Part shown: one piece after another, positions 1 to 8,311 of the stretch
How positions within the stretch are numbered: position 1 is the stretch's first letter
How the letters are laid out: the number at the start of each line of letters is the position of its first letter
NCBI GenBank assembly: GCA_934270565.1
Contig: CAKQPR010000018.1
Span: 1 to 33,236, forward strand
Direction: 5' to 3'
From: an uncultured Clostridia bacterium
Lineage (GTDB): Bacteria; Bacillota; Clostridia; Christensenellales; Pumilibacteraceae
DNA: 33,236 nucleotides
Made by a program: the position numbers and the translations under genes
Notes under the pieces: generated by a model
Database searches by the model: none
Seen by the model: only the letters and a program-made list of their open reading frames with translations
What the model was told of the DNA's origin: nothing

Positions 1-209
1 GTAAAACCGCCCGTCTTGCTTTTCACGATAAAGTCGCTTACGTTTTGTTTTGTATAATAATTCTCTATGCTGTCCTTTATCATATCGGTCGGCGAACCGA
101 TACCCGATATAAAGCCTATGGATATAAGGATGATGCCGATAAGAGAAAAAAGCCGTATAAGATGTTTTTTGAACATTCTGCGGACAGTCTTAAAATACGT
201 TTTCACCAT
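1..209 (-). CDS. ABC transporter permease (FtsX/MacB type), N-terminal part cut by window edge
   Basis: About 69 residues are visible, beginning MVKTYFKTVRRMFKKHLIRL and running off the left edge. A basic N-terminus is followed by one hydrophobic helix at about residues 19-36 (LFSLIGIILISIGFISGI), then a soluble stretch. This is the usual start of FtsX-like permeases that pair with MacB/LolD-type ATPases. The start codon overlaps the last 7 nt of the upstream ATPase gene (ATGGTGA), which implies translational coupling and supports the partner assignment. The family has a large extracytoplasmic domain and further helices that would lie outside the window. The substrate cannot be told; peptide or lipid export and antimicrobial-peptide sensing are the common roles. 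Confidence 0.75.
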   Translation of the reverse strand, partial: MVKTYFKTVRRMFKKHLIRLFSLIGIILISIGFISGIGSPTDMIKDSIENYYTKQNVSDFIVKSKTGGF

Positions 210-904
210 TCTATCTCCTCGACCGATTTAGGATTGTCGTTCGTTTCGATACTTTCGATTCTTCCGCTTTTTATCCTTATCACCTTATCCGCCATATCTT
301 TAAGCGCGGCGTTATGTGTTACGACGATAACGAGTTTCTTTCGTTCGCGGGATAAATCCTGCAAAAGCTTCAGTATCTTTTTGCCGGTAACGTAATCGAG
401 CGCGCCCGTAGGCTCGTCGCATAATATCAACTTCGGGTTTTTGGCAATCGCGCGGGCAATGGAAACTCTTTGTTGTTCGCCTCCGGATAATTCTGCGGGA
501 AAGTTGTTCAATCTGTCCGCAAGCCCGACCGATTCGAGAACGGTTTTCGGGTCGAGATGGTTATTGCATATTTCAACGGCGATTTCAACGTTTTCAAGCG
601 CGGTAAGGTTAGGCATCAGATTATAAAACTGGAAAACAAAACCTACGTCGCGACGTCGATAGTCGGTCAGTTGCTTTTTGTTGAACGAGGTTATATTTTT
701 TCCGTCAAGATCGATTTCGCCGCCCGACGCCGTGTCCATTCCCCCCAAAAGGTTAAGGAGAGTCGTTTTGCCTGCGCCGGACGCACCTAGAATCACCACG
801 AATTCGCCTTCATTCAAATCGAACGAAACGTCTTCTACGGCAGGTACGGTCAAAGAACCGGTATGATATTCTTTTCTTACGCTTTTCAAAGATAGTATTT
901 TCAT
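203..904 (-). CDS. ABC transporter ATP-binding protein, MacB/LolD family
   Basis: A complete nucleotide-binding subunit of 233 residues that powers the adjoining FtsX-type permease. Visible motifs are Walker A GASGAGKTT (residues 40-48), the Q-loop FVFQFYNLMP, signature LSGGEQQR (139-146), Walker B LILCDEPTGALD and the switch histidine in VVTHN (H197). The LSGGEQQR signature and ALD D-loop are typical of the MacB/LolD/antimicrobial-peptide group. I start at the ATG at 904 (MKILSLKSVRKEY) because a GGAG site lies 8 nt upstream; an in-frame extension to 991 adds 29 residues with no family similarity. No two-component system is adjacent, so a BceAB-type sensing role is not shown. Confidence 0.9.
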   Translation of the reverse strand: MKILSLKSVRKEYHTGSLTVPAVEDVSFDLNEGEFVVILGASGAGKTTLLNLLGGMDTASGGEIDLDGKNITSFNKKQLTDYRRRDVGFVFQFYNLMPNLTALENVEIAVEICNNHLDPKTVLESVGLADRLNNFPAELSGGEQQRVSIARAIAKNPKLILCDEPTGALDYVTGKKILKLLQDLSRERKKLVIVVTHNAALKDMADKVIRIKSGRIESIETNDNPKSVEEIEW

Positions 905-1190
905 AACTTGCTCCTTTTTTATAATCTTTTTTATTGTTGAAATCTGCTGAAAAAGTTGTTTTCGGCTACACAAAATAATTACAACACGCATTTCTTTTTC
1001 GTTTGGATAATTTTGTCAGCGTTTTCTTAATCTATCCCACCACAAAAAAACAACCGTAGGATATTATAATTATACCATTTTTTCTGTTTTTTTCAATACT
1101 TTTATTCCTGTTAATGCAAATTTTATTTTCAAAAGTTATTATGTGTTGTTATTCTTGATATTAAGAGCGTTCATCGGCCGCTCGCCGTTT

Positions 1191-1293
1191 CGTCATGTTG
1201 AGCGAAGCCGTAAGGCGAAGTCGAAACATCCGGGCGCAGGCGAATATCGAAAATTCGCTTCGCTTGATCCTTCGGCTAACGCTCAGGATGACG
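1191..1293. repeat. Short palindromic repeat with CGTCAT/ATGACG ends
   Basis: The ends CGTCATGTTGAGCG (1191-1204) and CGCTCAGGATGACG (1280-1293) are near-perfect inverted repeats about 100 bp apart. A truncated relative begins at 2140 (GTCATCCTGAGCG). The size, lack of coding capacity and terminal inversion resemble REP or MITE-like intergenic repeats. No transposase occurs in the window. Confidence 0.6.
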
Positions 1294-1373
1294 GGCAAGC
1301 ATCGTAAACGATTGGCTCCCTTGTGTAAAGGGCGCTGTCAACGCAAGTTGGCTGAAGGATTGTTACTCTGTTT

Positions 1374-1690
1374 TTACCGACCGCCTTTTACAATCCTTGC
1401 CGAAATAGTTGCATTATCTACAATCGGTTGAGTAAAATCGTAATCCCACGCTTTGAAAGTATAACCTGTGCGGGTGGTTGTCGGCTCGGTGGCGAAACTA
1501 TCCTCTTCCACACGCTCGGAAGCGACGGCTGTTCCGCCGTTAGTCTGATAAGTCACGGTACAAATCGGGCGGCGGCGAATGACGAACGGGTAAGAATTTA
1601 CGTCGTTTCCGTTTTCCGCGATTTCGAACGAAAACGGTAGAGGGTATTCATGGATATCGTCGCTTGCAAGAAACGGTTGTTTGATCTGTC
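1374..1690 (-). pseudogene. Remnant of an InlB B-repeat (Listeria-Bacteroides repeat) surface protein
   Basis: Reading leftwards, the frame encodes CTVTYQTNGGTAVASERVEE, then GYTFKAWDYDFTQPIV and DNATISARIVKGGR. This is the consensus of the InlB B-repeat/Flg_new domain: V-T-Y-x-T-N-G-G, G-Y-T-F-x-x-W and N-A-T-I-x-A. These domains occur in tandem in large secreted cell-wall proteins. Here there is one repeat, no signal peptide, no ribosome site, and both ends run into repeat sequence: the apparent start at 1742 lies inside a GGGCGGACGAGG unit and the final VKGGR is also repeat-derived. The usual terminal A-K-W is replaced by A-R-I. I read it as a gene fragment stranded in the island, not an expressed protein. 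Confidence 0.6.
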
Positions 1691-1800
1691 GGGCGGACGA
1701 GGAACGCCCATACCATGCTTTAACGAACGTTATATTAGCCACTTTTATAATGTCATTTCGACCGATTTGTTGGCGGCGTGGCGAGGCGCTCCGCCTTTTA

Positions 1801-1940
1801 AAGCCTTCCCCCTTGGGGGAAGGTGGATTGCCGAAGCTTTAGCGAAGGCAAGACGGATGAGGGGTCGGGCTAAGACAAACGAAACGTAAAAGACAACCCC
1901 TCATCAGTCGCTTCGCGACAGATCCCCAAGGAGAAGCCTT
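1801..1940. repeat. 140-bp palindromic MITE-like element, copy 1
   Basis: It begins AAGCCTTCCCCCTTGGGGGA and ends CCCCAAGGAGAAGCCTT, giving inverted ends. An inner inverted pair, GATGAGGGGT and ACCCCTCATC, lies inside. Other copies are at 12101-12242 (same strand) and 16998-17139 (opposite strand). This copy is the most diverged of the three; its right end has lost part of the C-run. There is no coding capacity. Confidence 0.75.
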
Positions 1941-2213
1941 GAACAGTCCGCTTACGCGGATATTTATGGGTATACCGTTTCGATACGTCCGTATTCGCTC
2001 CCGCCTTGGTCTCGACTACGCTCGAGATAACGAGGCTATGTACCGTTACGCAAGGTCTGCGGGCGGACGAGGAACGCCCCTACCACGCCTTACCGAAGCG
2101 GGCAAGCCTTATAATCTCTTGCGTAACGCTCCTTAGTTTCGTCATCCTGAGCGGAGCGCGAAGCGCGCAGTCGTAAGGATCTCGCGGGAGCGAATTCGGT
2201 AGCCTCGAAACGG

Positions 2214-2413
2214 TACTACCCAAATACTTGCCCACAGGGGTTCCCTGCCAGCGACTTTTTGGTTCTTTTTCTTCGCCTGAAAAAGAACATTTATGTTCCT
2301 TTCTTTTCAAAAAAAAATTGCTTACTTCTAAAAAACAAAAACCTTTTCTTTGTTTCTTTCGCAAAGAAAAAGTTTTGTTACTATTATTAAAGTAAAGCTA
2401 AGTGCCAACGCCC
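2214..2413 (-). repeat. Stop-codon-proximal repeat module downstream of pgi
   Basis: Read in the direction of pgi, a motif TTTACTTTAATAATAGTAAC begins about 15 nt after the stop. It is followed by a CTTTTTCTTTG...CAAAGAAAAGG hairpin, an AAAGAACAT/ATGTTCTTTT hairpin, and then GCTGGCAGGGAACCCCTGTG and CAAGTATTTGGG. The same string of motifs in the same sense orientation follows groEL (10972-11450), and related motifs follow pyk (17527-17796). Confidence 0.7.
2330..2378 (-). terminator. Candidate intrinsic terminator of pgi inside the repeat module
   Basis: On the minus strand, AACTTTTTCTTTG and CAAAGAAAAGGTT form a long A/T-rich stem with a GAAAGAAA-type loop, followed by TTTTTGTTTTTTAG. It lies about 40-80 nt after the pgi stop. 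The stem is weak in G/C but long, and the U-tract is good. Function is inferred only. Confidence 0.5.
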
Positions 2414-3805
2414 TTAGATAGTGTATTCGGGTTTCTTGACGGCGCCGTTGATTTCGTTCATTTTGGCTTCGTAGCCGCTTCTGCCGAGCATAGCGAAGGT
2501 GGCTTTCTTGCCCTCTTCGACACCGGGCTGATTGAACGTATCGACGTTGAGGAGCGCGCCGGCGAAAGCGGTTTCGTACATAAAGTACATAAGAAGCTCG
2601 CCGATCGTCTCTTCGTTGACTTCGGGAAGGGTGATCGTGAACGAAGCGCGCTGAGCTTTGCGGAGCGCGAATTCGGTTGCTTTACGCTCGGCATTGATGA
2701 GTTCGTTCATGGTGTGACCTTTGAGGAAGTCGCAAGCGTCCACGTCCTTATCGTCGGTGATCACTACTCTGTCGCGGAATTTCTCCACGCCGATAAAGGT
2801 AACGACCTTATCGAACGGGCCTTCGGTGTACAGCTGAACCTGCGAATGCTGATCGGTAACGCCGAGAGCTTTTGCGGGGGTCTGACCTGCGTGAACGGTT
2901 TTGCCGTCGAGATCGACCGCTTTGCCGAGCGATTCACCCCAGATCTGGCAGTAGAAGTCCGCCATAAACTTAAGCGAGTCGGCATACGGCATCATAACGG
3001 AAATGTTATAACCCTTTTTCATCGCTTCGCACTGCAAAAACGCGGTGAGGAGCGCGGGGTTTTTCCTAACGTCGGCTATTGCGCTTGCGTCCGAAAGCGC
3101 GCGTGCGCCCTTGAGCATGGCTTTGATATCGAGCCCCATAACCGCGAAGGTGATAAGTCCGACGGGGCAAAGCACGGAGAATCTTCCGCCTACGCCCGCG
3201 CCCACGCCGTAAATCTTGAAACCTTCTTTCGCGGCGACGTTGTAAAGCGTGCCTTTGCCGATTGTGGTGGTGACGACGATATGCTTTTTAGCCTCTTCCG
3301 CGCCGAGCTCGCGCTTGAGAAGGTCGTAAATAATAAGGAACTGGCTGAGCGTTTCGCTGGTTTCGCCCGATTTCGTAACGACGTTGAAGTAAGCCGTTTT
3401 GAGATCGATCACGTCCAGAAGCGCCTGCATGCGCTCGGGATCGACGTTATCCTCGACGTAAAGCTTGGGAGCTTTGCGGACTTCGCGGGGAAGTTCGTTG
3501 TGGTGAAGGTGGAGAAGCGACGAAGCGACCGCGAGAGGACCGAGCGCGCTTCCGCCGATACCGAACACGACGAAGCTGTCCGCTTTTTCTCTCACGCCCG
3601 AGCAGTAATCGATCATTTCGTCGAGGTAATCGTCCTTGACGAACGGAAGGTCTGCCCATTCCTGCCAGCCCTTGCCTCTGCCCGCCATAACCGAAACGTA
3701 AGCTTTTTCGATCGCGTCGGCGTTTTTCTCGAACGCGCACGGGCAAATACCCTTGTCGCCGATCGCGTCCGTCATCATATTGTTGTAATCGAATCTGAGG
3801 TTCAT
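2414..3805 (-). CDS. pgi: Glucose-6-phosphate isomerase
   Basis: Interconverts glucose 6-phosphate and fructose 6-phosphate in the cytoplasm, at the entry of glycolysis and the exit of gluconeogenesis. The 463 residues match the usual length of the short Bacillota-type enzyme (about 450). Visible family motifs are GIGGSALGP (82-90) in the first sugar-isomerase domain and KSGETSETL (145-153), which binds the substrate phosphate. The ATG at 3805 has an AAGGAG site 8 nt upstream. It lies 83 nt downstream of hpf on the same strand with no obvious promoter or U-tract terminator between, so the two may be co-transcribed. Its 3-prime end runs straight into a repeat module that also supplies a possible terminator. 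No key residue appears to be missing. Confidence 0.96.
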   Translation of the reverse strand: MNLRFDYNNMMTDAIGDKGICPCAFEKNADAIEKAYVSVMAGRGKGWQEWADLPFVKDDYLDEMIDYCSGVREKADSFVVFGIGGSALGPLAVASSLLHLHHNELPREVRKAPKLYVEDNVDPERMQALLDVIDLKTAYFNVVTKSGETSETLSQFLIIYDLLKRELGAEEAKKHIVVTTTIGKGTLYNVAAKEGFKIYGVGAGVGGRFSVLCPVGLITFAVMGLDIKAMLKGARALSDASAIADVRKNPALLTAFLQCEAMKKGYNISVMMPYADSLKFMADFYCQIWGESLGKAVDLDGKTVHAGQTPAKALGVTDQHSQVQLYTEGPFDKVVTFIGVEKFRDRVVITDDKDVDACDFLKGHTMNELINAERKATEFALRKAQRASFTITLPEVNEETIGELLMYFMYETAFAGALLNVDTFNQPGVEEGKKATFAMLGRSGYEAKMNEINGAVKKPEYTI

Positions 3806-3888
3806 ATATATACTCCTTAAAAAAAGTTTTGTCCGATTGCGTGACGAGAGGGACGACGAAACGCCGTCCCCCGCGCTATTTACTTTGA

Positions 3889-4422
3889 TTATCTTACGGC
3901 TTCGATAAGACCGTAATCGCCGTCGTTACGAGCGTAAAGCACGTTGACGTTGCCGGTTGCCTTGTTCGCGAACACATAGAAATCGTGACCGACGAGCTCC
4001 ATTTCTTCGATAGCGTCCTCTACCGTCATCGGCACGAGGTTATACGACTTGGAGCGGACGACCTTCTTTGCGGGTTCTTCTTCGACAGCGGTGTCGAGAA
4101 GCGGCAGAAGCGCGTCCATATCTTTCACTTTGAATTTCTTCGCCTTCATCTTGTCGTGGTGGCGAATAATCTGTTTTTCGAGCTTCGGAATAGCGACGTC
4201 GATGTTGTCGTACATATTGTCGCCTATTACTTCGGCTCGCACGATTCCGCCTTGAACGGCGATCGTGATTTCGAGGGTAGCGATGTCTTTCGACTTTTTA
4301 AGAACGACCTTTGCTTTCTCGTCCTCGTCGAAAAACTTGTCGAGCTTATCTACCTTGCGGGAGATAATGTCTTTAAGCTTGTCGCTCGCGTTGTAGTTCT
4401 TGCACAGAAATTCGATTTTCAT
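3889..4422 (-). CDS. hpf: Ribosome hibernation promoting factor, long form
   Basis: Binds the 30S decoding centre in stationary phase or stress and, in the long form, dimerises 70S ribosomes into inactive 100S particles. The 177 residues split into an N-terminal beta-alpha domain (about 1-100, MKIEFLCKNYNASDKLKDII, with many lysines) and a C-terminal dimerisation domain (about 122-177) with the signature PMTVEDAIEEMELVGHDFYVF and GDYGLIEAV. The length matches the long HPF of Bacillota, not the short form of gammaproteobacteria. An AAGGGGGT site lies upstream of the ATG, and a sigma-A-type promoter is at 4459-4487. It may be co-transcribed with pgi. Confidence 0.95.
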   Translation of the reverse strand: MKIEFLCKNYNASDKLKDIISRKVDKLDKFFDEDEKAKVVLKKSKDIATLEITIAVQGGIVRAEVIGDNMYDNIDVAIPKLEKQIIRHHDKMKAKKFKVKDMDALLPLLDTAVEEEPAKKVVRSKSYNLVPMTVEDAIEEMELVGHDFYVFANKATGNVNVLYARNDGDYGLIEAVR

Positions 4423-4458
4423 TGTGGTTGACCCCCTTGTATTTATTTCTGTACATAT

Positions 4459-4487
4459 ATTATACCACGGTTTCGGTGAAATGTAAA
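4459..4487 (-). promoter_or_regulatory. Sigma-A promoter of hpf
   Basis: On the minus strand, TTTACA (4482-4487) and TATAAT (4459-4464) are separated by 17 bp, ending about 37 nt before the hpf start codon. The site lies in the 107-nt gap after clpC, so hpf can be transcribed independently of the clpC operon. Confidence 0.75.
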
Positions 4488-4529
4488 TGAATTTGGAATA
4501 ATATTCATATAAATTTTGAACGCGGGCAT

Positions 4530-6941
4530 TTACAGGAGAACGAGCCTCATTCCGTCGTAGTCCATACGGACGGTCTGCCCGCTCGAGATGCGCCCCGAAA
4601 TTATACCTTCGGCGATCGGGTCTTCGACCTGCTGTTCGATAACTCTTCTGAGCGGACGAGCGCCGAATTCGGCGTCGTAACCCGCGTCCACGATATAATC
4701 GAGCGCGCGCGGCGAAATTTCGAGCGTAATGCCCCGCTCCGACAGCGTTTTGTCGAATTTGTCGAGCATAAGCCCCGCGATCCGACCGATTTCGTTTTTG
4801 GTGAGCGGGCGGAACACGCAGGTGACGTCGATACGGTTCAGAAACTCGGGTTTGAAATACTTTTTGAGGTTTTCGGTAAGCGCTTCTTCGCGGCGTTTTT
4901 CCTCGATTTCGGGACTGAAAAATCCGAGACGGGGCAGGGTTTTGAGCTCGCTTACGCCGGCGTTCGACGTCATTATGATGACGGTGTTCTTGAAGCTTAC
5001 CGTGCGCCCCTGCGAATCGCCGAGCCGTCCGTCGTCGAGCGTTTGCAGCAGAAGATTGTAAACGTCTGGGTGAGCTTTTTCTATCTCGTCGAACAGAACG
5101 ACCGAATACGGCTTTCTGCGGACGGCTTCGGTGAGTTGTCCTCCGTCGTCGAAACCCGCGTATCCCGGGGGAGCGCCGATCAGTTTGGACACCGAATGAG
5201 CTTCCATATACTCGCTCATATCGATGCGGATAACGGCGTTTTCGTCGTCGAAAAGCGCTTCGCCGATCGCCTTTGTGAGTTCGGTTTTGCCCACGCCCGT
5301 AGGCCCTAAGAACAGGAACGACCCGATCGGGCGGTTAGGATCTTTAAGCCCCGCGCGCGCACGGCGTATAGCTTTGGATACCGCGGAGATCGCCGCGTCC
5401 TGACCGATGACGCGTTCGTGCAGAATCTCTTCGAATTTCATAAGCCGTTCGCTTTCGCTCGCGCTCAGTCTCGTCACCGGAACGCCCGTCCAGCGCGACA
5501 CGATTTCGGCGATCTGTTCCGCGCCGATAGTCGCGACCTCGCCGCGGCTGAGGTCGAGGCGGCGTTTTACGTCCAGCTTGCGGTTGTGAATTTCGTCCGC
5601 AAGCCGATAATCGCCGCGCTGAGCGGCTACGTTTTCCTCGCGTTTGAGCCGTTCGAGCTCGTCGCGGAGCGCGTGCTGCTCGGGAGTAACCACGCCGCCG
5701 ATCTTGGCTTTGCTCATCGCTTCGTCGATAAGGTCGATCGCCTTGTCGGGCAGACAGCGGTCGGGAACGTAACGATCGGACAGTTTGGCGGCGGCAACGA
5801 TCGCGTCGTCGCCGAGTTTTACCTTATGAAACGCCTCGTAATTGCCGCGAAGCCCCTTGATTATTTCGATAGTATCGTCCACCGAGGGCGGCGCGACCAC
5901 CACCGGCTGAAAACGGCGCTCGAGCGCCTTGTCCTTTTCGATATATTTGCGGTATTCCTCGAGCGTAGTCGCCCCCACCGTCTGAAGCTCGCCGCGCGCG
6001 AGGTAAGGTTTCAGAAGATCGGCGGGAGAAACCTCGCCTTCCTTCGAACCCACCTGCGCGAGCGTGTGAATTTCGTCGATAAACAGGATAATATCCCCTC
6101 TCTCGCGGATAATATCGATCGCCGCTTTGAGCTTTTCTTCGAGCGCGCCGCGATATTTCGTACCCGCGACGAGCGAACCGACGTCGAGCGAAAACACCGT
6201 TTTACCTTTAAGTCCTTCGGGAACTTCGCCCTCGACTATCGCCTTGGCAAGTCCCTCGACGACCGCGCTTTTGCCTACCCCCGGTTCGCCTACGAGCACG
6301 GGGTTGTTTTTGGTTTTGCGGCAAAGGATCTGCTCAATGCGCTCGATTTCCTCCCGCCTGCCGATAATCGGATCTATCTTGCCTTCGCGGGCGCGGGCGG
6401 TAATATCCACGCCCATATCGGTAAGCTGAGCGGGCAGCTCCTCCGCGCTTCGTCCGTCCACCGTTCGTCCGTCCGCCGACGAGCGGGTAATTCTGCCGCT
6501 TTGCTCGTCGAAAAGTTCGGGATTCGATATAACGTCCGCGAGTTTTTTGATCATCTGCCCGATTTCCACGCCGTAAATTTCGCGGAGAACGCGCGACGAA
6601 ACGCACGTTTTATCGAGCAGCATAGCATGGAGAAAATGCTCCGACCCGACCGAATTTCTGCCCGTATCGTTAGCTACTCCCATAGCGGTGCGGAACATGT
6701 TTTTCACGCGGTTTGAATAGTCGGGAGCGGCGGTAAGCGCGACGTGCGACGTAAACACGCGGCTTTCGAACCCCGTATCCACGCCGAACGACGCGAGCAG
6801 TCTACCGGCGCGCGAACCGCTCACCCGAACCATACCGTACAGAATATGCTCCGTACCGATTTCGGGGCTTGCGTACTTGCGCGCGACCGAGCTCGCTTCG
6901 CCGAGCACTTTATTCATATCTTCGGTTACCGAAAATTTCAT
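4530..6941 (-). CDS. clpC: ATP-dependent Clp protease ATP-binding subunit ClpC
   Basis: AAA+ unfoldase that feeds substrates, including arginine-phosphorylated proteins marked by McsB, to ClpP. The 803 residues are close to B. subtilis ClpC (810). Domains in order: Clp N-domain repeats (1-145, with EHILYGM and EHFLHAM), first AAA+ with Walker A GEPGVGKS (218-225) and Walker B ILFIDE, a middle coiled-coil/UVR-like region (about 415-470), second AAA+ with GPTGVGKT (546-553), and a C-terminal D2-small domain ending in GARPLRRVI. An LGF tripeptide after LKTLPR sits where ClpP-binding loops occur. The ATG at 6941 has a GAGGT site; longer in-frame starts would run into mcsB. The start overlaps the mcsB stop (ATGA), indicating translational coupling. 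No clpP is in the window. Confidence 0.95.
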   Translation of the reverse strand: MKFSVTEDMNKVLGEASSVARKYASPEIGTEHILYGMVRVSGSRAGRLLASFGVDTGFESRVFTSHVALTAAPDYSNRVKNMFRTAMGVANDTGRNSVGSEHFLHAMLLDKTCVSSRVLREIYGVEIGQMIKKLADVISNPELFDEQSGRITRSSADGRTVDGRSAEELPAQLTDMGVDITARAREGKIDPIIGRREEIERIEQILCRKTKNNPVLVGEPGVGKSAVVEGLAKAIVEGEVPEGLKGKTVFSLDVGSLVAGTKYRGALEEKLKAAIDIIRERGDIILFIDEIHTLAQVGSKEGEVSPADLLKPYLARGELQTVGATTLEEYRKYIEKDKALERRFQPVVVAPPSVDDTIEIIKGLRGNYEAFHKVKLGDDAIVAAAKLSDRYVPDRCLPDKAIDLIDEAMSKAKIGGVVTPEQHALRDELERLKREENVAAQRGDYRLADEIHNRKLDVKRRLDLSRGEVATIGAEQIAEIVSRWTGVPVTRLSASESERLMKFEEILHERVIGQDAAISAVSKAIRRARAGLKDPNRPIGSFLFLGPTGVGKTELTKAIGEALFDDENAVIRIDMSEYMEAHSVSKLIGAPPGYAGFDDGGQLTEAVRRKPYSVVLFDEIEKAHPDVYNLLLQTLDDGRLGDSQGRTVSFKNTVIIMTSNAGVSELKTLPRLGFFSPEIEEKRREEALTENLKKYFKPEFLNRIDVTCVFRPLTKNEIGRIAGLMLDKFDKTLSERGITLEISPRALDYIVDAGYDAEFGARPLRRVIEQQVEDPIAEGIISGRISSGQTVRMDYDGMRLVLL

Positions 6942-7927
6942 TGTCTTACCTCGTTGAGTTTCGTTAAAGCGGAGGGAATGAGCGCGGCTCGGACGAGCGC
7001 GCGTTCTTCCTTGTTCATCGGTCTCCCCTTTTCGAGCATAAGGTTGTAGGGCTGAAACCGAGCGCAAAGCTCGTCGATCTCCGTCGTGGTCATTCCGCGC
7101 AGAAATCCGCAGTCTATTCCGAATTTCACCTCGCCGCAAAGCGCAGTCAGCTCTTCGTGCGAGATCATATAAGCGTGATCGAGCGTGCCGAGCGCGCGGA
7201 ACACCTCGTCTTTGAGCGCGTTACGGCGGGTCGAAAGCAGTCTTTTCCGCTCTTCCGCTTCCATATTCCATAGCAGTTTCGCGGCGTCCGACACCGAAGC
7301 GATTATTTCCTTTTCGTTCACGCCGAGCGAGCGGCGGTTGGAAATCTGGAACGCGTACCCCGCGCCGCGGCTCCCTTCGCCCTTTTCGCCGCGGACGGTA
7401 ATGCCCGTTTCGGACAGAATCGCGACCGCTTCTTCCATTTTGCCGCTCTTGTTGAGCGCGGGAAGGAAGCTCATTACCGAAAGTCTCATTCCGCAGCCGA
7501 GGTTGCTCGGGCACGCCGTAAGGTAGCCGAGCCGGTCGGAATAGGCGTACTCCGCCCTTTTGCGGATCTTGTCGTCGATCGCCTTCGCCATATCGTAAGC
7601 GCCTGCGGGGTCGAAACCGCCCACTATCGCCTGAATCCTTATATGGTCCTCTTCGCACGCCATAACGCTCACCGATTCGCCGTCGGTGATCGCCGCGCCC
7701 CGCCGCGAACGGAGAAGTTCGGGGCTGATGAGGTGGCGCTCCATAAGCGCGCCTGCGTCCGCTTCGCTCGTGCGTGCGGCGTAATAGATTTCGTACCCGT
7801 TGCCGAGCGCGGACTTAACCGTCTTTATAATTCCGTCGGCGTCCACGTCGCTCATTTTCGCCGGAAAACGAACGCCGTGAAAATTGCGCGCGAGCCGAAC
7901 GCGGGTGGAAATAACGTTGTCGTTCAT
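6938..7927 (-). CDS. mcsB: Protein-arginine kinase McsB
   Basis: Phosphorylates arginine side chains of substrate proteins, marking them for ClpC-ClpP; related to phosphagen (creatine/arginine) kinases. The 329 residues are somewhat shorter than B. subtilis McsB (363). Visible family motifs are STRVRLARN (7-15) at the nucleotide site, EEDHIR (92-97) and CPSNLGCGMRLSVM (139-152). Near the C-terminus, RALVRAAL resembles the allosteric RDxxRA phosphoarginine pocket but with alanine in place of aspartate. The GGAGGAG site and ATG at 7927 overlap the mcsA stop (ATGA), and its own stop overlaps the clpC start, so mcsA-mcsB-clpC are coupled. Confidence 0.94.
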   Translation of the reverse strand: MNDNVISTRVRLARNFHGVRFPAKMSDVDADGIIKTVKSALGNGYEIYYAARTSEADAGALMERHLISPELLRSRRGAAITDGESVSVMACEEDHIRIQAIVGGFDPAGAYDMAKAIDDKIRKRAEYAYSDRLGYLTACPSNLGCGMRLSVMSFLPALNKSGKMEEAVAILSETGITVRGEKGEGSRGAGYAFQISNRRSLGVNEKEIIASVSDAAKLLWNMEAEERKRLLSTRRNALKDEVFRALGTLDHAYMISHEELTALCGEVKFGIDCGFLRGMTTTEIDELCARFQPYNLMLEKGRPMNKEERALVRAALIPSALTKLNEVRQ

Positions 7928-8310
7928 TCGTTATTCTCCTCCCTGCGAAGTCTGAGTATCTTGCTTCTTATCCTCGCGACAGCCGCGTAATCCTCGTCCT
8001 CGACGGCTTTGCGGAGCTTGTTCTGTAAATCCCTGTATTCCTCGCCGCGATCGACCGTTTTCTCCCCGGGCTTACTTCCCGTATGACGAAGCCCGCGGGC
8101 AATGCCGGTGCGTTCGGCGATGATATCGTAAAACGCTTCGTAGCAGTACTCGCACCCGAGCCTTCCCGTTTCGGAAAACTCTTCCTCGGTCATTCCGCAG
8201 TCGGGACAGCGCCTGTTTTTGAATTCGGCAAAATCGCCCCCGTCGGTGACGGCGGTCATAAAATCGTTGTCGCCGCGCAGTCTCGCGCGTTTTTCGATCG
8301 ACTTGCGCAA
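7924..8310 (-). CDS. mcsA: McsA-like activator of the McsB kinase, short form
   Basis: McsA normally binds and stimulates McsB. This copy has about 128 residues against about 185 in B. subtilis. It keeps one zinc finger, CPDC at about 35-38 with CEYC at about 53-56, inside CPDCGMTEEEFSETGRLGCE, and a C-terminal UVR motif (about 92-122, LQNKLRKAVEDEDYAAVARI). The first zinc finger of the family, usually at the extreme N-terminus, is absent. The frame opens with TTG at 8310, directly after the TGA of the dCMP deaminase gene, with only a weak GGA upstream; an internal ATG at 8259 (MTAVTDGG) also lacks a good ribosome site. The start is therefore uncertain and translation probably depends on re-initiation. 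Confidence 0.85.
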   Translation of the reverse strand: MRKSIEKRARLRGDNDFMTAVTDGGDFAEFKNRRCPDCGMTEEEFSETGRLGCEYCYEAFYDIIAERTGIARGLRHTGSKPGEKTVDRGEEYRDLQNKLRKAVEDEDYAAVARIRSKILRLRREENNE

Positions 8311-8311
8311 A

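Larger units (their letters stand above)
905..2413. repeat. Repeat island A between the ABC ATPase and pgi
   Basis: About 1.5 kb with no intact gene. 905-1160 is AT-rich leader sequence of the ABC operon without a convincing promoter. From 1191 rightwards the DNA is a mosaic of short imperfect palindromes: a CGTCAT...GATGACG unit (1191-1293), a fragment related to TTGTGTAAAGGG repeats (1317-1372), a decayed InlB-type coding fragment (1374-1690), GGGCGGACGAGGAACGCCC units (about 1691-1715 and 2059-2085), a 140-bp palindromic element (1801-1940), a truncated GTCATCCTGAGCG unit (2140-2200) and a pgi-proximal module (2214-2413). The same modules recur in islands B and C, so they are dispersed non-coding repeats of this genome. 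Confidence 0.8.

Noticed and set aside
1195..2364. Several open frames of 60-95 codons on both strands in island A
   Set aside because: They run through palindromic repeats, lack ribosome sites and have no family features. Only the InlB-like frame carries recognisable protein sequence.
2402..3820. Long plus-strand frame opposite pgi, and similar long frames opposite clpC, groEL and pckA
   Set aside because: They are antisense shadows caused by the RNY, G/C-ending codon use of the true genes; the pgi, clpC, groEL and pckA proteins are unmistakable.
3838..3880. GGGACG/CGTCCC hairpin between hpf and pgi considered as a terminator
   Set aside because: It has only six base pairs and no T-run on the minus strand, so read-through from hpf into pgi is more likely.
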